Shown: positions 38,259 to 48,177, numbered from the stretch's first letter. The stretch is DNA of 64,000 nucleotides from Cytophaga hutchinsonii ATCC 33406 (GCF_000014145.1 NC_008255.1:2558001-2622000); one strand, 5' to 3'. A program made the numbers and translations. The notes: generated by a model not told the origin, from the letters alone.

Positions 38259-39446
38259 ATGAAAACAGTAGACAGTTTTAACTTTTCAGGTAAAAAAGCC
38301 CTGATACGCGTTGATTTTAACGTCCCTCTTAATAAGAGTTTTGAAATTACAGATGATACAAGATTAAAAGCAGTATTACCTACTGTTTCGAAAGTATTAA
38401 AAGATGGTGGTTCAGCAATTTTGATGTCACACTTAGGTAGACCAAAAGGTGGACCGGAAGAAAAATATTCTTTAAAACACATCCTTCCTTATCTGAACAA
38501 AATGTTCGGACAGGAAGTATTGTTTGCGGCGGATTGTATCGGTGAAGATGCAAAAGCAAAAGCAGCAGCATTAAAACCAGGTCAGGTATTATTACTTGAG
38601 AACTTACGTTTCTATCCGGAAGAAGAAAAAGGCGATGTTGAATTCGCAAAAAAACTTTCTGTATTAGGTGATGTATGGGTGAATGATGCATTTGGTACCG
38701 CACACAGAGCACATGCTTCAACAGCGGTAATCGGACAATTCTTCAAAGATAAAGTTTGCGGGTATGTAATGCAGGCTGAACTTGACAATGCAAATAAATT
38801 ATTAAAGCAAGGTGAAAAACCAATCACAGCTGTTATGGGAGGTTCTAAAATCTCTGATAAAATCATGGTGATTGAAAACTTATTAGATACGGTTGACAAC
38901 CTGATAATCGGTGGCGGTATGTCTTATACCTTCACAAAAGCATTAGGCGGAAAGATTGGCAAATCAATCAACGAACCAGATAAATTAGAGCTTGCGCTTT
39001 CGTTAATTGAAAAAGCTAAAGCGAAAAATGTTAAATTATATTTACCGTTAGATAACGTTGTTGCAGATGATTTCAGCAACGATGCAAACAAGCAGACAGT
39101 AAAAACGGGTGAAATTCCGGATGGCTGGGAAGGGCTGGATATCGGACCTGAAACTGTTAAGTTATTCAGCGAAGTAGTTGCAAACTCTAAAACTGTTTTA
39201 TGGAACGGACCAATGGGCGTGTTTGAATTTGCAAACTTTGCTACTGGTACGATTGCTATTGCTAAAGCAGTTAAAGAAGCAACACAAAAAGGAGCTTTCT
39301 CATTAATCGGTGGTGGCGACTCAGCTGCTGCAATCAACAATTTAGGTTTCGGTAACGATGTATCTTACGTTTCTACAGGCGGCGGTGCATTACTTGAATA
39401 CTTCGAAGGCAAAACACTTCCGGGTGTGGCGGCGTTGGAGAAATAG
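38259..39446 (+). CDS. pgk: Phosphoglycerate kinase
   Basis: Glycolytic enzyme transferring phosphate from 1,3-bisphosphoglycerate to ADP. The 395-residue protein shows the N-terminal signature [13 protein letters not shown], the substrate-binding HLGRPKGG, the hinge/nucleotide side with [11 protein letters not shown] and NGPMGVFEF, and the C-terminal [13 protein letters not shown]. Length is standard. The gene is monocistronic, lying between two terminators. Confidence 0.97.
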   Translation: MKTVDSFNFSGKKALIRVDFNVPLNKSFEITDDTRLKAVLPTVSKVLKDGGSAILMSHLGRPKGGPEEKYSLKHILPYLNKMFGQEVLFAADCIGEDAKAKAAALKPGQVLLLENLRFYPEEEKGDVEFAKKLSVLGDVWVNDAFGTAHRAHASTAVIGQFFKDKVCGYVMQAELDNANKLLKQGEKPITAVMGGSKISDKIMVIENLLDTVDNLIIGGGMSYTFTKALGGKIGKSINEPDKLELALSLIEKAKAKNVKLYLPLDNVVADDFSNDANKQTVKTGEIPDGWEGLDIGPETVKLFSEVVANSKTVLWNGPMGVFEFANFATGTIAIAKAVKEATQKGAFSLIGGGDSAAAINNLGFGNDVSYVSTGGGALLEYFEGKTLPGVAALEK

Positions 39447-39668
39447 TTGCTAGGTATTAGTTTCCAGCTGCAAGACAAAAGTATAGAGTACGAAGTAGTA
39501 TTAAGTACAAATCGTCTCTATAATCCATACTTTGTCTCACATTGGATGAACACATAGAATAAAAAAGGGATTTAGACAAAATGTCTAAATCCCTTTTTCT
39601 TTTTGTACTATGTACTATGTACTATGTACTCTATACTTCGTACTTCCTTCGTCTGGTAACTAGTACCT
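39447..39668. terminator. Terminator at the centre of a nested inverted-repeat block
   Basis: The core hairpin at 39561-39604 pairs AAAAAAGGGATTTAGACA with TGTCTAAATCCCTTTTTT and ends pgk transcription. Around it are AGTATAGAGTACGAAGTA words on the left and their inverse (GTACTATGTACT..., TACTCTATACTTCGTACTT) on the right. Outermost is a 21-nt imperfect pair (TTGCTAGGTATTAG... near 39448 versus the inverse of CTGGTAACTAGTACC... near 39652). The whole block is a ~220-bp imperfect palindrome. Confidence 0.85.
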
Positions 39669-39680
39669 GGCAACTGATAA

Positions 39681-40019
39681 CTATTCAGAGTCTTCAATAT
39701 GAAACTTATGCAGCAACCTGTGTAAGGTAGGCGCGATAAAAACACCGATGGACGTTAAAAAAGCAACGCCGCTGTATATGGAATAAAACGAAGCGAAAAG
39801 TTTGGCAGCGTCTGTTTTCATGGGATCTATCGGCCCCATGCCCGTTAAGATCATACTTGCATTCAGCAGCGAATCAATAAAAGACAAGCCAGCGTAATAA
39901 TGATATCCCCAGACACCCAAGCCAAGTGATAATGCCAAAAACGTAAATGAAATGATAAAAAGCACAAACGTTCGCCATAAATAAACACTTGTTGGAGCAA
40001 GTTCTTTGTTGTGAAGCAT
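39681..40019 (-). CDS. Small two-TM membrane protein resembling an ion-channel pore domain
   Basis: A 112-residue protein with two transmembrane helices (about 20-42 and 83-103). Between them lies SFIDSLLNASMILTGMGPIDPMKTDAAKLFASFYSIYSG. This order resembles the pore region of two-TM K+ channels (helix, pore helix, filter, helix), but the filter position reads LTGMGPID in place of TVGYGD. The ATG at 40019 is chosen because it lies just after the dehydrogenase stop; the open frame extends to 40100 by overlapping that gene. Function is unknown; a channel role is a resemblance only. Confidence 0.6.
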   Translation of the reverse strand: MLHNKELAPTSVYLWRTFVLFIISFTFLALSLGLGVWGYHYYAGLSFIDSLLNASMILTGMGPIDPMKTDAAKLFASFYSIYSGVAFLTSIGVFIAPTLHRLLHKFHIEDSE

Positions 40020-40023
40020 AGTA

Positions 40024-40956
40024 TTATGAAATAAATTGTTTGATGTTATGCTCAATGCCTTGTAATAAGGTAAGACGTGCCTGCTTACTCGCCCAGGCAA
40101 TGTGTGGTGTTAAGATCAACTGACCATGATCCTGCAGCTGCAATAAGGGTGAATGAAGCGGTAACGGCTCCTGTTCAAATACATCCAGCGCTGCAGCATA
40201 AATCTTTTTTTCTTCTAATGCCCGAACCAAATCTGCTTCTACTACAATCCCTCCTCTTCCAACATTAATCAATACCGCATCTGATTTCATCATTGCAAGC
40301 TGTTTAGCGCCGATTAACTGGCTTGTCTGCGGATTGAATGGCGCATGAATGCTAACTACGTCAGAAGTCTTTAAAAGTACCTCTAAGGAAACAGAGGGAT
40401 AACCTGCATCTGTATTTTTTCCGCTGGTGGAATAATACTGCACCTGCATATTAAATGCTGCTGCAATTTTTGCCACCGCTTTACCAATATCTCCCATTCC
40501 GATAATTCCGATTGTTTTACCAGCAATTTCTTCCAAACCCGGACCGATATGCGTAAAGAGTTGTTGAGAAGAATACATTTCTTCTTTTACATACGTATCG
40601 TAAAAAGAAATACGATTATACAATTCAATGATGAAACCGAAAGTAAGCTGCGCCACACTGTTGGTTGAATAGCCTTTAACATTCTTCACCGGAATATTCA
40701 ATGCCGCTGCTTTCTCCAGATCAATATTATTTGTTCCGGTTGCAGCCACACAGATCAGTTTAAGATTTGGAAGAAGCTCCAGTAATGCAGCATCGATCTT
40801 TACTTTGTTTGTAATGATGATGTCTGCCTCTAAGCAACGTTCCAGTCTTTCATCCGGAGCCGTTTCAGCATATTGTGTATAGACTCCAAACCCGTTGAAA
40901 CGTTCCAGCTCAGGCATGTCCCCCATTGTTAAAGCGTCTAAGAAAACGATATTCAT
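40024..40956 (-). CDS. D-2-hydroxyacid dehydrogenase (glycerate dehydrogenase-like)
   Basis: NAD-dependent dehydrogenase of the D-isomer family, 310 residues. The nucleotide-binding motif GIIGMGDIGKAVAKIAAAF is near residue 147. The catalytic triad is visible: Arg in NVGRGGIVVE, Glu in DVFEQEPLP and His in LTPHIAWAS. The substrate-binding region holds AATGTNNIDLEKA. It resembles hydroxypyruvate/glycerate reductases but the substrate cannot be fixed. Its stop codon lies 4 nt before the chosen start of the small membrane protein. Confidence 0.92.
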   Translation of the reverse strand: MNIVFLDALTMGDMPELERFNGFGVYTQYAETAPDERLERCLEADIIITNKVKIDAALLELLPNLKLICVAATGTNNIDLEKAAALNIPVKNVKGYSTNSVAQLTFGFIIELYNRISFYDTYVKEEMYSSQQLFTHIGPGLEEIAGKTIGIIGMGDIGKAVAKIAAAFNMQVQYYSTSGKNTDAGYPSVSLEVLLKTSDVVSIHAPFNPQTSQLIGAKQLAMMKSDAVLINVGRGGIVVEADLVRALEEKKIYAAALDVFEQEPLPLHSPLLQLQDHGQLILTPHIAWASKQARLTLLQGIEHNIKQFIS

Positions 40957-41071
40957 ACTATATTCTATGTATTAAGTATTAGGTTATAAGAAATCAACTA
41001 AATGATGCTGTATTCACTATTGCCCTCTGCACAATGTATACTGTTCACTGTGTACTAGCCTCTGCTAACAA

Positions 41072-42976
41072 TTACTTTTTCACCCACAAATACCTACCTG
41101 TATCATCGATCTTAACTTTAGAAGTATCCATCAACGTACGGATAATGTCAAGCACAATATTTTTATCTAAGCCAGCAAACTCTTTTTCAAGTTCTTCGAT
41201 CGGAATGTTTTTCGTTTGCAGTGTTTGCTGCACTACCATTGCAGTATGGTCATAATATTCTTTGTTACGTGCCTTACTGATACAGCGGTCGCAGATACCA
41301 CAAGGTGCTGCATTGTATTCACCGAAATATTCCAGTACATATTGCGCCCGGCAGCCTTGTGTATGCAGAAAGCCGATCATGTTTTCTGCGCTTTCCTGAT
41401 CGTGGTCTTTACGGTCTTCCAGCCATTGCAGATCTAATTGTAATTTTGGTGCATCCTGCCGAGGCAATAAAAACGTAAGCTGCGGAACATCACTGGCATC
41501 AATAAAATCAATGATACCGCTCTGCACCAGAAATTTTATTTTACTTACAATTTCAGATTCAGGTGTTAAGGTTGATTTTGCCAAGGTTGAAAAAGAGAAC
41601 TCGCGGTATGCTGTATATACTTCACCTCCAAAGATCCGCAATAACTGCTTAATAAATTCATCATACTTAGGCATTTTCAAACGGGCATCATACAGATGCT
41701 CATGATCTACAATTACCTTTAATTTGGGTGGATTGTAGAATGCTTCACTGAGCTGGATAATCCCATGCTGCTCCATCCGCTTTAAGGAATAGAATGCCTC
41801 TAATTTATTGTGATTATATTTTTTGCAGAATTCGTCTAAATCGAACGGATAACTTTCCATATACCCACTGCCTACTGCCAGTTGATAATAGTTTGCCAGC
41901 GATTGATACATTCTCCGGATCACTTCGGGAGATGGGTGTGCCACGGGAATTTTAGCCAGCAATTCCTCTTCGTCTTTCTTTGTATGCAGCAAAACAGCAA
42001 AGGCTTTATTACCGTCACGTCCTGCCCTGCCGGCTTCCTGAAAATAACCTTCCAGTGAATCGGGTACATCCATATGCACAACCAGTCGCACATCGGGCTT
42101 GTCAACGCCCATACCGAATGCATTGGTAGCAACCATTACACGTACGGTATTTTTCATAAATGCGTCCTGCTTAATGCTGCGTTGCTTATGATCAAGTCCG
42201 CCGTGATAGAATTCTGTTGGAATGCCCTGCCGATTCAGAAACTCCGCAATCCTTACCACACGTGCGCGGGTATTGGCATATACGATACATACGCCGGGAA
42301 TCTTTTGCAGCATCGACACAAGTCGTTTCTCTTTATTCTCTTCGTACAAGCACGAGTACGATAAATTTTTACGGGTAAAACTTTGTGTAAATATCTGCGG
42401 ATTCTGGAGCGCCAGTTGATCCATGATATCATTCAGCACCATTTCATTGGCCGTAGCAGTAAGTGCAATCACAGGCACTTCAGGAAGCAGCGTACGGATT
42501 GATGCGATCTCCCTGTAAGCAGGTCTGAAATCATGGCCCCATTCGGAGATACAATGCGCTTCATCGATAGCAATACAAATGATCTTCATCTTCTCTACAC
42601 GCTCTTTAAACAGATCAGATTTTAACCGTTCAGGAGAAACGTACAGCAATTTTATATTTCCATAAATACAATTATCAAGTGCAATATCGATTTCTGTTTT
42701 GCGCAGGCCTGAATGGATTGCTGTAGCAATAATGCCTCTACGGCGCAACTGTTCTACCTGGTCTTTCATTAATGCAATGAGCGGACTGATAACCAATACC
42801 AATCCATCTCTTGCCAGGGCGGGCACCTGATAGCAAATAGATTTGCCTCCGCCCGTTGGTAAAAGCGCAACGGTGTCATTGCCTCCTAAAATAGAATTTA
42901 TGATATCCTCCTGAAGCGGACGAAAGTTTGAATGGCCCCAATAGGTTTTGAGAATTTCATGTATAGAAGCACTCAT
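41072..42976 (-). CDS. recQ: RecQ family ATP-dependent DNA helicase
   Basis: 3'-5' superfamily 2 helicase for recombination and replication repair. Walker A is TGGGKS (residues 41-46) and the Walker B/DExH box is DEAH (138-141), followed by the RecQ loop CISEWGHDFRPAYR. Helicase motifs include FGMGVDKPDVR and QEAGRAGRDG. A Zn-binding RecQ-C region (CRAQYVLEYFGE...CGICDRC) and a winged-helix-like region follow. At 634 residues it lacks an obvious C-terminal HRDC domain, or has a degenerate one. It lies 13 nt after the LolD-like gene. Confidence 0.95.
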   Translation of the reverse strand: MSASIHEILKTYWGHSNFRPLQEDIINSILGGNDTVALLPTGGGKSICYQVPALARDGLVLVISPLIALMKDQVEQLRRRGIIATAIHSGLRKTEIDIALDNCIYGNIKLLYVSPERLKSDLFKERVEKMKIICIAIDEAHCISEWGHDFRPAYREIASIRTLLPEVPVIALTATANEMVLNDIMDQLALQNPQIFTQSFTRKNLSYSCLYEENKEKRLVSMLQKIPGVCIVYANTRARVVRIAEFLNRQGIPTEFYHGGLDHKQRSIKQDAFMKNTVRVMVATNAFGMGVDKPDVRLVVHMDVPDSLEGYFQEAGRAGRDGNKAFAVLLHTKKDEEELLAKIPVAHPSPEVIRRMYQSLANYYQLAVGSGYMESYPFDLDEFCKKYNHNKLEAFYSLKRMEQHGIIQLSEAFYNPPKLKVIVDHEHLYDARLKMPKYDEFIKQLLRIFGGEVYTAYREFSFSTLAKSTLTPESEIVSKIKFLVQSGIIDFIDASDVPQLTFLLPRQDAPKLQLDLQWLEDRKDHDQESAENMIGFLHTQGCRAQYVLEYFGEYNAAPCGICDRCISKARNKEYYDHTAMVVQQTLQTKNIPIEELEKEFAGLDKNIVLDIIRTLMDTSKVKIDDTGRYLWVKK

Positions 42977-42989
42977 ACCCGATGTTGAA

Positions 42990-43649
42990 TTAAATGATTA
43001 CGCCGTCCTGCATGACCACTTTACGGTCTGATAAATCGGCAAGTTTTTCATTGTGTGTTACGATCACAAATGTTTGATTATATGTTTTACGCAGATCAAA
43101 AAATAACTGATGTAATTCTTCTGCATTGTGTGTATCTAAATTACCGCTTGGTTCATCGGCAAATACAATCAGCGGATCATTGATCAATGACCTGGCTACA
43201 GCTACACGTTGCTGTTCGCCGCCGGATAATTGATTTGGGTAATGTGTAAAACGATGATCCAAACCCAGAAAACGTAACAAATCTTTCGCACGGTTTTCAG
43301 CTTCTTTGAGATTGCGCTTGCCAATCATAGCAGGCAGCAATACATTTTCTACCGCTGTAAACTCGGGCAATAAATTATGAAACTGGAAGATGAAACCGAT
43401 ATGCTGATTACGGAAAGCAGATAACGTTTTATCATTCATAGCAGAAATTTCTTCATCCTTGATCTTCACCCATCCTGTATCCGGACGATCCAGACTTCCC
43501 AGAATATGAAGAAGTGTGCTTTTGCCGGCTCCGGAAGCCCCGACGATGGATACAACTTCACCTTGCTGAACAGAAAAATCAATGCCTTTTAACACATCTA
43601 CCGTTCCATAGGTTTTAAATATATCTCCCGCCTTCAGAATTTCTTGCAT
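42990..43649 (-). CDS. ABC transporter ATP-binding protein, LolD/MacB-like
   Basis: A 219-residue ATPase with Walker [11 protein letters not shown]-loop region [21 protein letters not shown], signature [15 protein letters not shown] and Walker [14 protein letters not shown]. The stretch '[17 protein letters not shown]' and 'ADEPSGNLD' are typical of LolD, which extracts lipoproteins from the inner membrane. No LolC/E permease is adjacent, so the partner is elsewhere. The ATG at 43649 ([14 protein letters not shown]) fits the family better than the upstream Met at 43667. It is cotranscribed with recQ. Confidence 0.9.
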   Translation of the reverse strand: MQEILKAGDIFKTYGTVDVLKGIDFSVQQGEVVSIVGASGAGKSTLLHILGSLDRPDTGWVKIKDEEISAMNDKTLSAFRNQHIGFIFQFHNLLPEFTAVENVLLPAMIGKRNLKEAENRAKDLLRFLGLDHRFTHYPNQLSGGEQQRVAVARSLINDPLIVFADEPSGNLDTHNAEELHQLFFDLRKTYNQTFVIVTHNEKLADLSDRKVVMQDGVII

Positions 43650-43887
43650 AACGTTATTTGGTATCAATAGATAAAGATACGGAAATTAGGCGATAATGAT
43701 AATAGAATTAGCAGGACCATTCAAAATCTATTCATCTGTATGTGAACTGATAAAGCGGTTTTTATTATTTTTTTAAATAGGTTAATAATTTTGATCGGAA
43801 TCTACCGTTAGTGTTGTGGTCTTAAATGAACATATAAGGATTTTTAGCATAAGTCCGTGAATCTTTTTACAAACCTTCAACAACCAA

Positions 43888-44646
43888 ATGAAAACAAAAT
43901 TATTTTACATCTGCCTGCTGCCCGTATTGTGTTTTGCCTGCAAAAAAAACATTCATGAAATTCCCAATCCGGAAGGAAATTTATCTTCAGCTGATACCAA
44001 AGAATATTTACGAACAAGCGTTTTTACAGAAGATGACCCGGACGCATTTTATCTTTATGAATACGACGACAAAAAACGTTTAACCCAATTAACACAATAT
44101 GATAATGGTTCAATTATCTATTCCTTCGCTGTTACATACAATGCAGATACGATTAAAAAAAGTCATGCAATAGCAGATATTAATAACACTGCTATTACTA
44201 ATACAGTATTCTATATTCCGGATTCAGAAGGAAAAATCATACGTGCATTAATCAATGCCGATACGGTATATTACACCTACACTTTTGATGGATACTTACA
44301 TAACCGCATTACAAAAAATGATTCAACAACATTTGAATATGTGGATGGTAATATGACCCAGTCCACCAAATTTTCAAGACTTACTAAAAATCAACTGGGC
44401 TATACAAACTATACCTACACTTCTTATCCTGACAAATCAAGTATCATGGATCCTATGCATACCGGACTTTTACAGGAAGTATTCGGTAAAAAAAGTAAAA
44501 ATTTAATTGCATCTGAAACTACCGGTTCCAGAACTGTTACATTTGTTTATACGTTAGATTTAAATGGATTGCCTGTAAAAATACTGGGGCTGAATGAAGA
44601 CGGCTCAAACGCCTCCATACAGCAAAATATATTTCAAATCAGATAG
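43888..44646 (+). CDS. Putative lipoprotein with YD-type repeats
   Basis: A 252-residue protein with a lipoprotein signal (KLFYICLLPVLCFACKKN; lipid-anchored Cys at about residue 18). The mature part has successive beta-rich segments such as FYLYEYDDKKRLTQLTQYDNGSIIYSFAVTYNADTI and YYTYTFDGYLHNRITKNDSTTFEYVDGNMTQ. These resemble YD/RHS-like or DUF4595-type surface lipoproteins of Bacteroidota. Function is not known. The GH9 endoglucanase begins 33 nt downstream on the same strand, so cotranscription is possible. Confidence 0.7.
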   Translation: MKTKLFYICLLPVLCFACKKNIHEIPNPEGNLSSADTKEYLRTSVFTEDDPDAFYLYEYDDKKRLTQLTQYDNGSIIYSFAVTYNADTIKKSHAIADINNTAITNTVFYIPDSEGKIIRALINADTVYYTYTFDGYLHNRITKNDSTTFEYVDGNMTQSTKFSRLTKNQLGYTNYTYTSYPDKSSIMDPMHTGLLQEVFGKKSKNLIASETTGSRTVTFVYTLDLNGLPVKILGLNEDGSNASIQQNIFQIR

Positions 44647-44679
44647 ATCAGGTATACAAAACTGTATTATAAACTATAT

Positions 44680-46392
44680 ATGAAGCAATTAATAAGTGTA
44701 TTCCTATTCTTTTTTATTCAGACATATGTTATACAGGCAGAAATATATCCACGCTATAACCTTGCTGGTTATGCATCCAAAGCAAACAAATCCTGTATCA
44801 TACTTTCTGATGAAAATTTAAAAGAACAAAAATGGATAATAAAAACACCTTCCAATACAGTCGTATTGGAAGGTGTTTTTTCAACATCTATAAGCGGTAC
44901 CAGCAGCCATACACCTAAACCATTTAATTATGAACTGGAATTTTCCTCTCTTAAAAAAGAAGGCATTTACACCATATCCATCGGTACATACAACGATTTT
45001 TCCATACAGATAAAAAACAATCCAACGGATTTCCTGGTAAGGGAAATGGTCAGTTTCTTAAACAAGCAGCGCAGTGGTGTGCCTGTTGCTCCTGCAAATA
45101 AAACCGGCCACAGCGGGGATGTGAAATGCCGCATCTATGAAAAGAAAACAGCTGCGAATACTAGCTGGCATGCAGCGGCAACGGAGCGCTATGCAGATAT
45201 GTCGGGCGGTTGGTATGATGCAGGTGATTACCTCAAGTTCACACAAACCATTGCTTACACAACTTATTTTTTATTGCGTTCTTATGAAGAATATCCTGTA
45301 AACACACATACAGCCGCCGATAGAAAAGCGCTGATGGATGAAGCAATCTGGGGCTTAACGTATCTGTTAAAAACAATGCCGGATGATTCAACATTTATCA
45401 TTCAGGTTGGGAATGCCGACGATCACAAACAAGGTACGCGCATGCCCTATGATGATGCATTAAACGGGTCGCGCCACGCCTACTCCGATTTCAGCCCGAC
45501 ACAAATGGGGCTCACCTCCGCAGCTCTGGCATTAGCGGCAACGATTTTTGAATCCGATGCTTCGTTTAAAATAAAAGCAAACCAATACCGAAATAAAGCT
45601 ATTCAGATATACAAAAAAGCATTAGCTGCAAATAAAACACCCGCGTGGTTTGAAGAAGGCTGGGAAAAATTCTACAACGATGTAACTGCTGAAGACAACA
45701 TGGAACTGGCCGCCATAGAACTGTACCGACTCACTCAGGATGAATTGTACCTCAATGAAGCCAAAGGCAATGCTTCAAAAACGGGGGCCGCCTACTGGGT
45801 TTCATGGGGTAGTCTGAACATGACTGCACACCTGCGGTTATTTCAATATGCACCGCAAACCGTACAGCCTTATTTAACTGCTGATCTGAATACGTTTAAC
45901 GGGATCGCCAATAAAAAAGGAAATGTATGGAGATTGCCTCATGCATATACCTGGGCCTCTTTATATAGTTTTATGGGTGTTGGTTCATCTGCTATGATGT
46001 ATGCAAAAGTAACCGGAACACAAGATATCTATGGCCGCATGGGAACAGATGTGCTAAACTATACACTTGGTCAGAATAACTGGGGAACAGCTTTTGTTAT
46101 GACAGAAAAAATACCCGGTAGTATAAAGCATATTTATTCTCAAATGTATACACTGCATCCCGAATTATCTGCTGCAGGTGCTATTGCTGAAGGACCAGGC
46201 GATAAAAAAACACACGATGAACTGTTAAACTATTTCAATATTCCGAAAACAAATCCCTACGAAGCCTTCAATACAAACGCAGTAGTGTTCTATGATTACA
46301 ATACGGATTTTCAATGCATGGAAACAACCATTGGCGGCATGGCTGATGGTATTTATTTCTTCACCCTGATCAATAAATTTTACGCAAAATAA
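44680..46392 (+). CDS. Glycoside hydrolase family 9 endoglucanase with N-terminal CelD_N Ig-like domain
   Basis: A 570-residue exported cellulase. After a signal peptide (residues 1-20, ending IQA) comes an Ig-like CelD_N domain (about 22-112: YPRYNLAGYASKANKSCIILSDENLKEQKW...), then the GH9 alpha/alpha barrel. The catalytic GGWYDAGDYLKF motif has Asp180 and Asp183. Other GH9 regions are ADMSGGW, YTLGQNNWGTAFVM, AAGAIAEGPGDKKTHDE and a C-terminal YDYNTDFQCMETTIGG, where a Glu is the likely acid. There is no T9SS C-terminal domain, so it may be periplasmic or exported another way. A perfect terminator-like hairpin lies within codons 54-67. Confidence 0.93.
   Translation: MKQLISVFLFFFIQTYVIQAEIYPRYNLAGYASKANKSCIILSDENLKEQKWIIKTPSNTVVLEGVFSTSISGTSSHTPKPFNYELEFSSLKKEGIYTISIGTYNDFSIQIKNNPTDFLVREMVSFLNKQRSGVPVAPANKTGHSGDVKCRIYEKKTAANTSWHAAATERYADMSGGWYDAGDYLKFTQTIAYTTYFLLRSYEEYPVNTHTAADRKALMDEAIWGLTYLLKTMPDDSTFIIQVGNADDHKQGTRMPYDDALNGSRHAYSDFSPTQMGLTSAALALAATIFESDASFKIKANQYRNKAIQIYKKALAANKTPAWFEEGWEKFYNDVTAEDNMELAAIELYRLTQDELYLNEAKGNASKTGAAYWVSWGSLNMTAHLRLFQYAPQTVQPYLTADLNTFNGIANKKGNVWRLPHAYTWASLYSFMGVGSSAMMYAKVTGTQDIYGRMGTDVLNYTLGQNNWGTAFVMTEKIPGSIKHIYSQMYTLHPELSAAGAIAEGPGDKKTHDELLNYFNIPKTNPYEAFNTNAVVFYDYNTDFQCMETTIGGMADGIYFFTLINKFYAK
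44841..44881 (+). terminator. Terminator-like hairpin inside the GH9 coding region
   Basis: A perfect 18-bp stem: AAAAACACCTTCCAATAC (44841-44858), loop AGTC, GTATTGGAAGGTGTTTTT (44863-44880). The right arm ends in a run of T (44876-44881). It lies about 160 nt after the GH9 start codon, encoding KTPSNTVVLEGVF. It has every feature of an intrinsic terminator, but its activity is untested. Confidence 0.65.
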
Positions 46393-46404
46393 ATACGACA
46401 GAAA

Positions 46405-48177
46405 TTATATTACACCCATCTTTTTCATCAAAAAAGTGGCGCTCTTATTTTTACAGATGCCTTCACGAAGCTTGTAATCAAAGACCAGTTCATCGTTGAT
46501 TATTTGTACCTCAAAGCATTTGTTAGAGAGTTTTTCCGGATATTCCTGTGTTGTGTTACACACTTCCAGATCGTGCGTGGCAACAATACCGATTGCGTTC
46601 TTTGCCACAATCTTTTTTATCACTTCAATAGTACCAATACGCTTATCATCCGAATTGGTGCCACGCAAAATTTCATCCAGCAAGACAAAGCACATCTGCT
46701 CATCCAGCATCTGCATCAATTGTTTCAGCCGTTTTACTTCCGCAAAGAAATACGATTCGCTATCAGACAATGAATCGGATAAACGCATGGATACAATGAC
46801 AGGCAGCGGATGAATCTGTGCAGCAGAAGCGCACACGGGAGCGCCTGCTCCCGCTAATACCATATTTACGCCAAGCGTACGCAGAAACGTACTTTTCCCG
46901 GACATATTTGAACCGGTAAGAATAATAAAATTCCCTGTATTAAAAACGACATCGTTACAGATACGTTTCTTTTTATCAATCAGCGGATGGCCCGCACCTG
47001 TCAGTTGAATGCTGTAATCTGTACGCAAAGCCGGGAAAATAAAATCCGGATTATTATAGGACAGGTTTGCATAGCTGTTCAGCATTTCTATCTCACCAAT
47101 TACCGAGATCCATTCGGCAATTCTAAAAGCATGCCTTTCTTTCCATTTCAATAGTGCCTGTAAGCTGTGTATGTGATACATAAACAGTCCATTCATAAAC
47201 AGCGAACCCACCGCATTATTAATTGTTTCTACATGGGCAAATAATTTTGAGAGTGTATTTAAATGGGCACTTGCAGAAATATCCGCATGCAGCAATTGAT
47301 CCTTCAGCTCTATTAAACGTGCAGCAGAAAATGTTTCTCCTTCTATCTTTTCAAGAATAAGACTGTACTGCTGAATGATTACTTCAATTTTATCGGCATG
47401 AAACAATTCTGCCTTTATGGTTTTAAGATGTAGCCCGATAATGATCAGATTCACTACAAATAAAATTTCAGCGGCCTTCATATATATGCCTGAATCAGAA
47501 ATTGCTGCCATCCCAAATAGTATAAACAATGCCACTGGAAACACAAAAGAAATAATACGCATGTATACGGGCACTTCTCCTGCTTTTTTCGTAGACCAGG
47601 TAAGAATGCTAGTATAAATTTCTTTCGTATCGTTTGCCATTTTAGCCCGTGCCAGTATCTCCTGCCGCCAGGTTAGTTTTTCTGACAGCTCTTTTATGGC
47701 TTGCTGATTCTTTTCAATAGCTTCATTGGGTAATATATGCTTTAACGAATTTGCCAGCCTTGTCTTACCAAGGTATGTTGCTGTTCTGTTCAGATGCTGA
47801 AACAAACTTCTGTACCCGAAAATATCGAGATCATATGTATAGGGATGATTCGTTTCATTATAGTCAGCTCCGTTTTCAAAAGGCAATTCTTTATTTTCCA
47901 GATATGCAATCTCCTGAGAAATAATGGTTACAAGCGTTTCTTTAAACAGGATCTCAGCTGATTTTTTCCTATGCCAAACCAGAACAAAAACAAAAGCGAT
48001 GATTGAAATAAGACCAATAATAAAGGCTCCAGATTCAAAACTGGTTATAAAAAAATAAAAGCAAATCAGGGCAATAAAAACAAGTGCAATCCGCACTATA
48101 CTGATCCAGGTGTGTGTTTGCTTAAGCCTGATTAACTGATGGCTGTAGGTATTTTTTAATGAAATATATGCTTGCAT
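46405..48177 (-). CDS. Membrane-anchored MutS-like ATPase
   Basis: A 590-residue protein with two N-terminal transmembrane helices (about residues 26-47 and 50-69), a helical MutS-III-like lever region, and a C-terminal MutS-V ATPase. The Walker A is TGSNMSGKSTFLRTLG; the following VSMRLSDSLSDSESYFFAEVKRL and FVLLDEILRGTNSDDKRIG correspond to MutS motifs. It lacks the mismatch-recognition domain I and any Smr domain. A second pair of hydrophobic segments lies near 205-245. Bacteroidota carry such MutS-related membrane proteins; their function is not known to me. Confidence 0.85.
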   Translation of the reverse strand: MQAYISLKNTYSHQLIRLKQTHTWISIVRIALVFIALICFYFFITSFESGAFIIGLISIIAFVFVLVWHRKKSAEILFKETLVTIISQEIAYLENKELPFENGADYNETNHPYTYDLDIFGYRSLFQHLNRTATYLGKTRLANSLKHILPNEAIEKNQQAIKELSEKLTWRQEILARAKMANDTKEIYTSILTWSTKKAGEVPVYMRIISFVFPVALFILFGMAAISDSGIYMKAAEILFVVNLIIIGLHLKTIKAELFHADKIEVIIQQYSLILEKIEGETFSAARLIELKDQLLHADISASAHLNTLSKLFAHVETINNAVGSLFMNGLFMYHIHSLQALLKWKERHAFRIAEWISVIGEIEMLNSYANLSYNNPDFIFPALRTDYSIQLTGAGHPLIDKKKRICNDVVFNTGNFIILTGSNMSGKSTFLRTLGVNMVLAGAGAPVCASAAQIHPLPVIVSMRLSDSLSDSESYFFAEVKRLKQLMQMLDEQMCFVLLDEILRGTNSDDKRIGTIEVIKKIVAKNAIGIVATHDLEVCNTTQEYPEKLSNKCFEVQIINDELVFDYKLREGICKNKSATFLMKKMGVI

